Below, piece by piece: positions 61,740 to 64,000 of a stretch of DNA of 64,000 nucleotides (position 1 is the first letter of the stretch; every line of letters begins with the position of its first letter). Origin of the DNA: Bacteroidales bacterium. GTDB taxonomy: Bacteria > Bacteroidota > Bacteroidia > Bacteroidales > UBA932. The notes beneath the pieces were generated by a model. That model made no database searches and was not told where the DNA came from. It saw nothing but the letters and a program-made list of their open reading frames with translations. The DNA lies in the NCBI GenBank assembly GCA_017469845.1, contig JAFUFP010000018.1, positions 41,819-105,818 on the forward strand. The letters are read 5' to 3'. The position numbers and the translations under genes are program-made.

Positions 61740-62861
61740 TCAATCAAGTTTAAATCTATACAGTTTCATTGTCTCGGCCTCTTCGTCACAGATGAACTCC
61801 GAATAGTAATAAGGAGCTATATATCCTAGAACTTTGAAGCCTTCAGGAACATCGACATCCCCTATCATTGTCGTTCCGTCATAAATTTGAAGCCGTGTTC
61901 TATCTGTCGGAATACCGGTCCAGTATGTGCGGAATACAAGACCGTTCGCTATCCCCAAAGAGTTGTAACAACCCTTGGTCTCCCTCTCATTCTGCAACAT
62001 ATTTGCGAAGTCGTCAACTTTGAGTTCAACATAATCGCGGTTCATGTCCTGGCCCGGTTGGCCGAAAGAATATTTCAGCTTGTAGTCCTGATCATAGACA
62101 TACATAAGATCATCCGCTTGATATGAGACAATAAAATCATGTTCAGGAGTTATCTTGAAATAATATTGCTGAAAAGCCGTCATATATTTGATTGAGGGTG
62201 ACAGACGGCCCAACAAGGCATATGGGTCTCCTGTTTTTGCATCCCTTTTCTCAATGATTCGCGCGACTTTATAAAAATCCCGCGACGTGGCATCCAACTC
62301 ATCATTTCCTCCGGTCACATTCATATACATCTTCCCATCATCAACAATCAAGTTGACGTTCCCATAATAGGTCATATAAAAATCGGTTGTTTCGTATATT
62401 TCTCCTTCTGATAATTTTTTCCGGAGGAACATGAAGGAATTGATCTTTTCGAATTTTTCGTCAAATTCATATACATCCGTACTTCCACCAACGAAAAAGT
62501 GATGTCCTTCCGGAGAAACAAAATAAGACTCCGGAGGAGAAGGCAATTCCGAAGGTCCATTTCCGAACATGATTTTGGGGCCATCGCATTGACCATCTTT
62601 ATCAAACTGATATAATGTTCCGAAGAGCTTATCTGCAAAATAAAGTTTTTCACCAGAAATACCTGAATACCCAATATAAGAGACGTTGATTGGCTCAATA
62701 TCAAGTTCTTCAATACTCAGTTTTTCAATCGATATCTTAACGGAATTGTCCTTGGGCTTACAAAAATAATCTTGAGTATCTGTAGATTTATCTTTGCAAG
62801 AAGATAATATAAAAGGTAATAGCAAAGGGAAAGCTAAACGAAAAAAAGATTTGACTTTCAT
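61740..62861 (-). CDS. BF3164-like six-bladed beta-propeller lipoprotein
   Basis: The 373-residue product has a lipoprotein signal (FILSSC, lipidated Cys22) and repeated strand patterns with ISGEKLYFADKLFGTLYQFD, LPSPPESYFVSPEGHHFFVG and EHDFIVSYQADDLMYVYDQD, resembling the BF3164/TolB-like propeller lipoproteins of Bacteroidales. Function unknown. The ATG at 62861 is used; the longer frame begins at TTG. Codon use is AT-richer than in the efflux operon. It lies 6 bases before the DUF1573 gene and is probably co-transcribed. Confidence 0.8.
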   Translation of the reverse strand: MKVKSFFRLAFPLLLPFILSSCKDKSTDTQDYFCKPKDNSVKISIEKLSIEELDIEPINVSYIGYSGISGEKLYFADKLFGTLYQFDKDGQCDGPKIMFGNGPSELPSPPESYFVSPEGHHFFVGGSTDVYEFDEKFEKINSFMFLRKKLSEGEIYETTDFYMTYYGNVNLIVDDGKMYMNVTGGNDELDATSRDFYKVARIIEKRDAKTGDPYALLGRLSPSIKYMTAFQQYYFKITPEHDFIVSYQADDLMYVYDQDYKLKYSFGQPGQDMNRDYVELKVDDFANMLQNERETKGCYNSLGIANGLVFRTYWTGIPTDRTRLQIYDGTTMIGDVDVPEGFKVLGYIAPYYYSEFICDEEAETMKLYRFKLD

Positions 62862-63445
62862 TGGCAACAGTTGTTATGGAAATAGTACTGATGCGTTCAG
62901 CATGTTATTGATGGAAGTGGCAAATGAAATAACGCTTAAAGGTATCCTAGGGCACAATCCCAGGTCTGGAGATAATAAAGGTCATTTCAAATCGAAGTTG
63001 TTCGACAATATCAGTAATTCACTGTTTACTAGCCACTTAAGGGAGGATTTGCAATTATTAACGCATCACTAGTATTATGGAAAGATAAAACAATAAGCAC
63101 TAATTGACTCTTTTCATCAGTTTGACATTTAGTCTATTGGATTCCAGACTAATATCTCGGAGTACCCATTCGTGATAGACGCCGCAATTATTAGACCTTC
63201 ACTCAGGAAATTGATGGTGGCACAGAGGTCTCATTTGCTGGTAGTTAGCACTCTTGACAGGTTAGCATCGTAGTGCCATTACACCGAATAGATTCACAAA
63301 GTCCACCATGTCATAGGCGTCCATAATGTCGTTAGTCTTCTTATGTATGCCGTTCTTCCTGTTGATAATATTTCGATCTATCGTTAGAGATAGAAAGGAC
63401 TCATCATTATTTGGGCAAATAACTATCCAAAAAGAGTCCGGCTGA
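62862..63445. other. AT-rich region with broken reading frames
   Basis: No intact gene of convincing quality fills these 584 bases. A plus-strand frame over 62794-63072 (ending TSHLREDLQLLTHH) and short minus-strand pieces are present, but none has a clear start and family. It separates the small cysteine-rich peptide gene from the propeller lipoprotein on the same strand. Confidence 0.5.
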
Positions 63446-63528
63446 TCATTTGCAATTAGAGGAATAAGTAGCGCAAATGATATTGCCACCAGGCTCGCTT
63501 TGTGCGCAAAGATGGTTAGATGTCGCAT
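63129..63528 (-). pseudogene. Probable broken gene downstream of the six-cysteine peptide
   Basis: Two minus-strand pieces in different frames look coding. The first (open from 63528 to stop at 63262) reads SLVAISFALLIPLIANDQPD, then IDRNIINRKNGIHKKTNDIM and MVDFVNLFGVM. The second (63129-63230) reads ATINFLSEGLIIAASITNGY and SEILVWNPID. An ATG overlapping the peptide gene's stop (ATGA at 63445-63448) starts MISRTLFG before a stop, in a frame that would join the first piece after a one-base shift. Family unrecognised; it may be a frameshifted partner gene or neutral DNA. Confidence 0.35.
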
Positions 63529-63703
63529 TCGAATAACATCCGTTGGTGCCGAAAGTTATGTCGCGAGTACAATAGCACTTGACTCTATCGTCAACTGTTC
63601 CAGAACCTCCCTCGTCTGCAGAAACTTTCAGAACCATAAACGTGGAAACAATCATCATGACTAAAGAAACAGATGTCATGGCCATAAAAATCTTCTTTTT
63701 CAT
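63446..63703 (-). CDS. Small secreted six-cysteine peptide (NVEALA-like by context)
   Basis: The 85-residue product has a lysine start and a hydrophobic export segment (about 5-27, cleavage near VSA-DEG). The mature part of about 55 residues has six cysteines (C43, C45, C56, C66, C77, C84) in a glycine/serine/asparagine-rich background. The literal NVEALA motif is absent, but size, export signal and association with a BF3164-like lipoprotein and a DUF1573 protein resemble NVEALA-type loci of Bacteroidales. Function unknown. A full promoter lies upstream. Confidence 0.68.
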   Translation of the reverse strand: MKKKIFMAMTSVSLVMMIVSTFMVLKVSADEGGSGTVDDRVKCYCTRDITFGTNGCYSNATSNHLCAQSEPGGNIICATYSSNCK

Positions 63704-64000
63704 GTCGTTAAAATCAAAACTTTTCCGGGTTTAAAGTTTTTCTTGAATGGAATACAAAACCCAGTTAAATCTCATCCATACCGATTAAGACAAAAGTAGA
63801 GAAAAATAAAACAAACGCAAAAAATAATATACAATATTTCGTTAAAAATATGCTTTAACTTAGGACTGACGCATCAAATACCTATTGCAAAAGAGAGATT
63901 TTTGATTTCGGAGCATTTCCGAAGCAATCTGTGACGCAGACACAGGATTGTCCCATGGCGTTCGGCAGCCCTTTCGAACTGGAAGGCCATGGTTGGAAGA
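63704..64000. other. AT-rich right edge
   Basis: Contains the peptide gene promoter and leader (63704-63820). From 63882 to the edge a minus-strand frame stays open (ending ...SKISLLQ, about 39 codons) and could be the 3' end of a gene entering from the right. TTCGGA / TCCGAA forms a small inverted repeat at about 63917-63930. No mobile element end could be confirmed. Confidence 0.35.
63791..63820 (-). promoter_or_regulatory. Promoter (-33 and -7) for the six-cysteine peptide gene
   Basis: On the minus strand, TTG at 63820-63818 (within a TTTTTG run) is followed after 19 bases by TACTTTTG at 63798-63791, a good match to TTTG-N19-TAnnTTTG. The leader is about 80 bases. Confidence 0.65.

Noticed and set aside
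62794..63072. Plus-strand frame of 92 codons overlapping the propeller lipoprotein start
   Set aside because: Its first third is antisense to the lipoprotein signal peptide. The rest looks somewhat protein-like but has no start signal or recognisable family, so it is described only as part of the broken region.
63882..63998. Possible transposase or insertion-sequence end at the right edge
   Set aside because: An open minus-strand frame and a small inverted repeat are present, but no transposase motif, terminal repeat pair or target duplication can be seen within the window.
1..64000. CRISPR array or prophage
   Set aside because: No regularly spaced direct repeats, cas genes, phage structural genes or integrases were found in any part of the window.

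Overview
The window comes from a member of the Bacteroidota, most likely the order Bacteroidales, although family and genus cannot be fixed from sequence alone. Support includes TAnnTTTG promoter boxes in front of most transcription units (four also have a TTG or TTTG box 19-20 bases upstream). It also includes Bacteroidota-typical families: DUF3098, DUF4294, the NagB-LmbE fusion, a split transketolase, the Bacteroidota forms of S14 and L36, and a BF3164-type propeller lipoprotein. Genes are tightly packed and GC-rich at third codon positions up to about 61 kb. The last 3 kb are visibly AT-richer and contain broken reading frames.

Layout. 1-5.7 kb: the 5' end of glycogen synthase (minus) faces an envelope cluster, ftsX - DUF3098 - uppP - lpxH-like, followed by a secreted ceramidase-like protein and a secreted metallo-beta-lactamase-fold hydrolase. 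5.7-7.6 kb: asnA and a DUF4294 gene on the minus strand. 7.8-18.7 kb: a long ribosomal operon from rplP through secY, map, infA and rpoA to rplQ, closed by a strong terminator. The first half of the usual S10 operon (rpsJ to rpsC) is absent, and rplP has its own promoter. 18.8-25.3 kb: membrane pyrophosphatase, a LacI-type regulator, a YpfJ-like zinc metallopeptidase and a NagB-LmbE fusion. 25.8-29.2 kb: a two-gene transketolase translationally coupled to an ECF sigma factor, then a membrane protein and a periplasmic LTxxEA-type protein.

29.2-42.7 kb: trmN6-lolD, tRNA-Pro, a CstA-type carrier, malate dehydrogenase, a phosphopantetheinyl transferase, the anaerobic ribonucleotide reductase pair nrdD-nrdG, a TPR protein with an EnvC-like protein, and a second ECF sigma factor with an unusual membrane/beta-barrel protein. 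42.7-52 kb (minus): a six-gene operon sufB-pnuC-sufC-sufD-ispE-tsaE and a shikimate operon aroB-aroDA(fusion)-aroC. 52-61 kb: tRNA-Leu, then a four-gene tripartite efflux operon (TolC, adaptor, two different RND pumps). 61-64 kb: a DUF1573 protein, a propeller lipoprotein and a small secreted six-cysteine peptide, interleaved with decayed sequence.

Most of the window is housekeeping. The less ordinary parts are the broken S10 operon, the two enzyme fusions (one with altered catalytic residues), pnuC inside the suf cluster with a short SufD, the two sigma-factor modules, and the AT-rich right end, where a small cysteine-rich secreted peptide sits with a lipoprotein and a DUF1573 protein. No CRISPR array, intact prophage or complete insertion sequence was seen.
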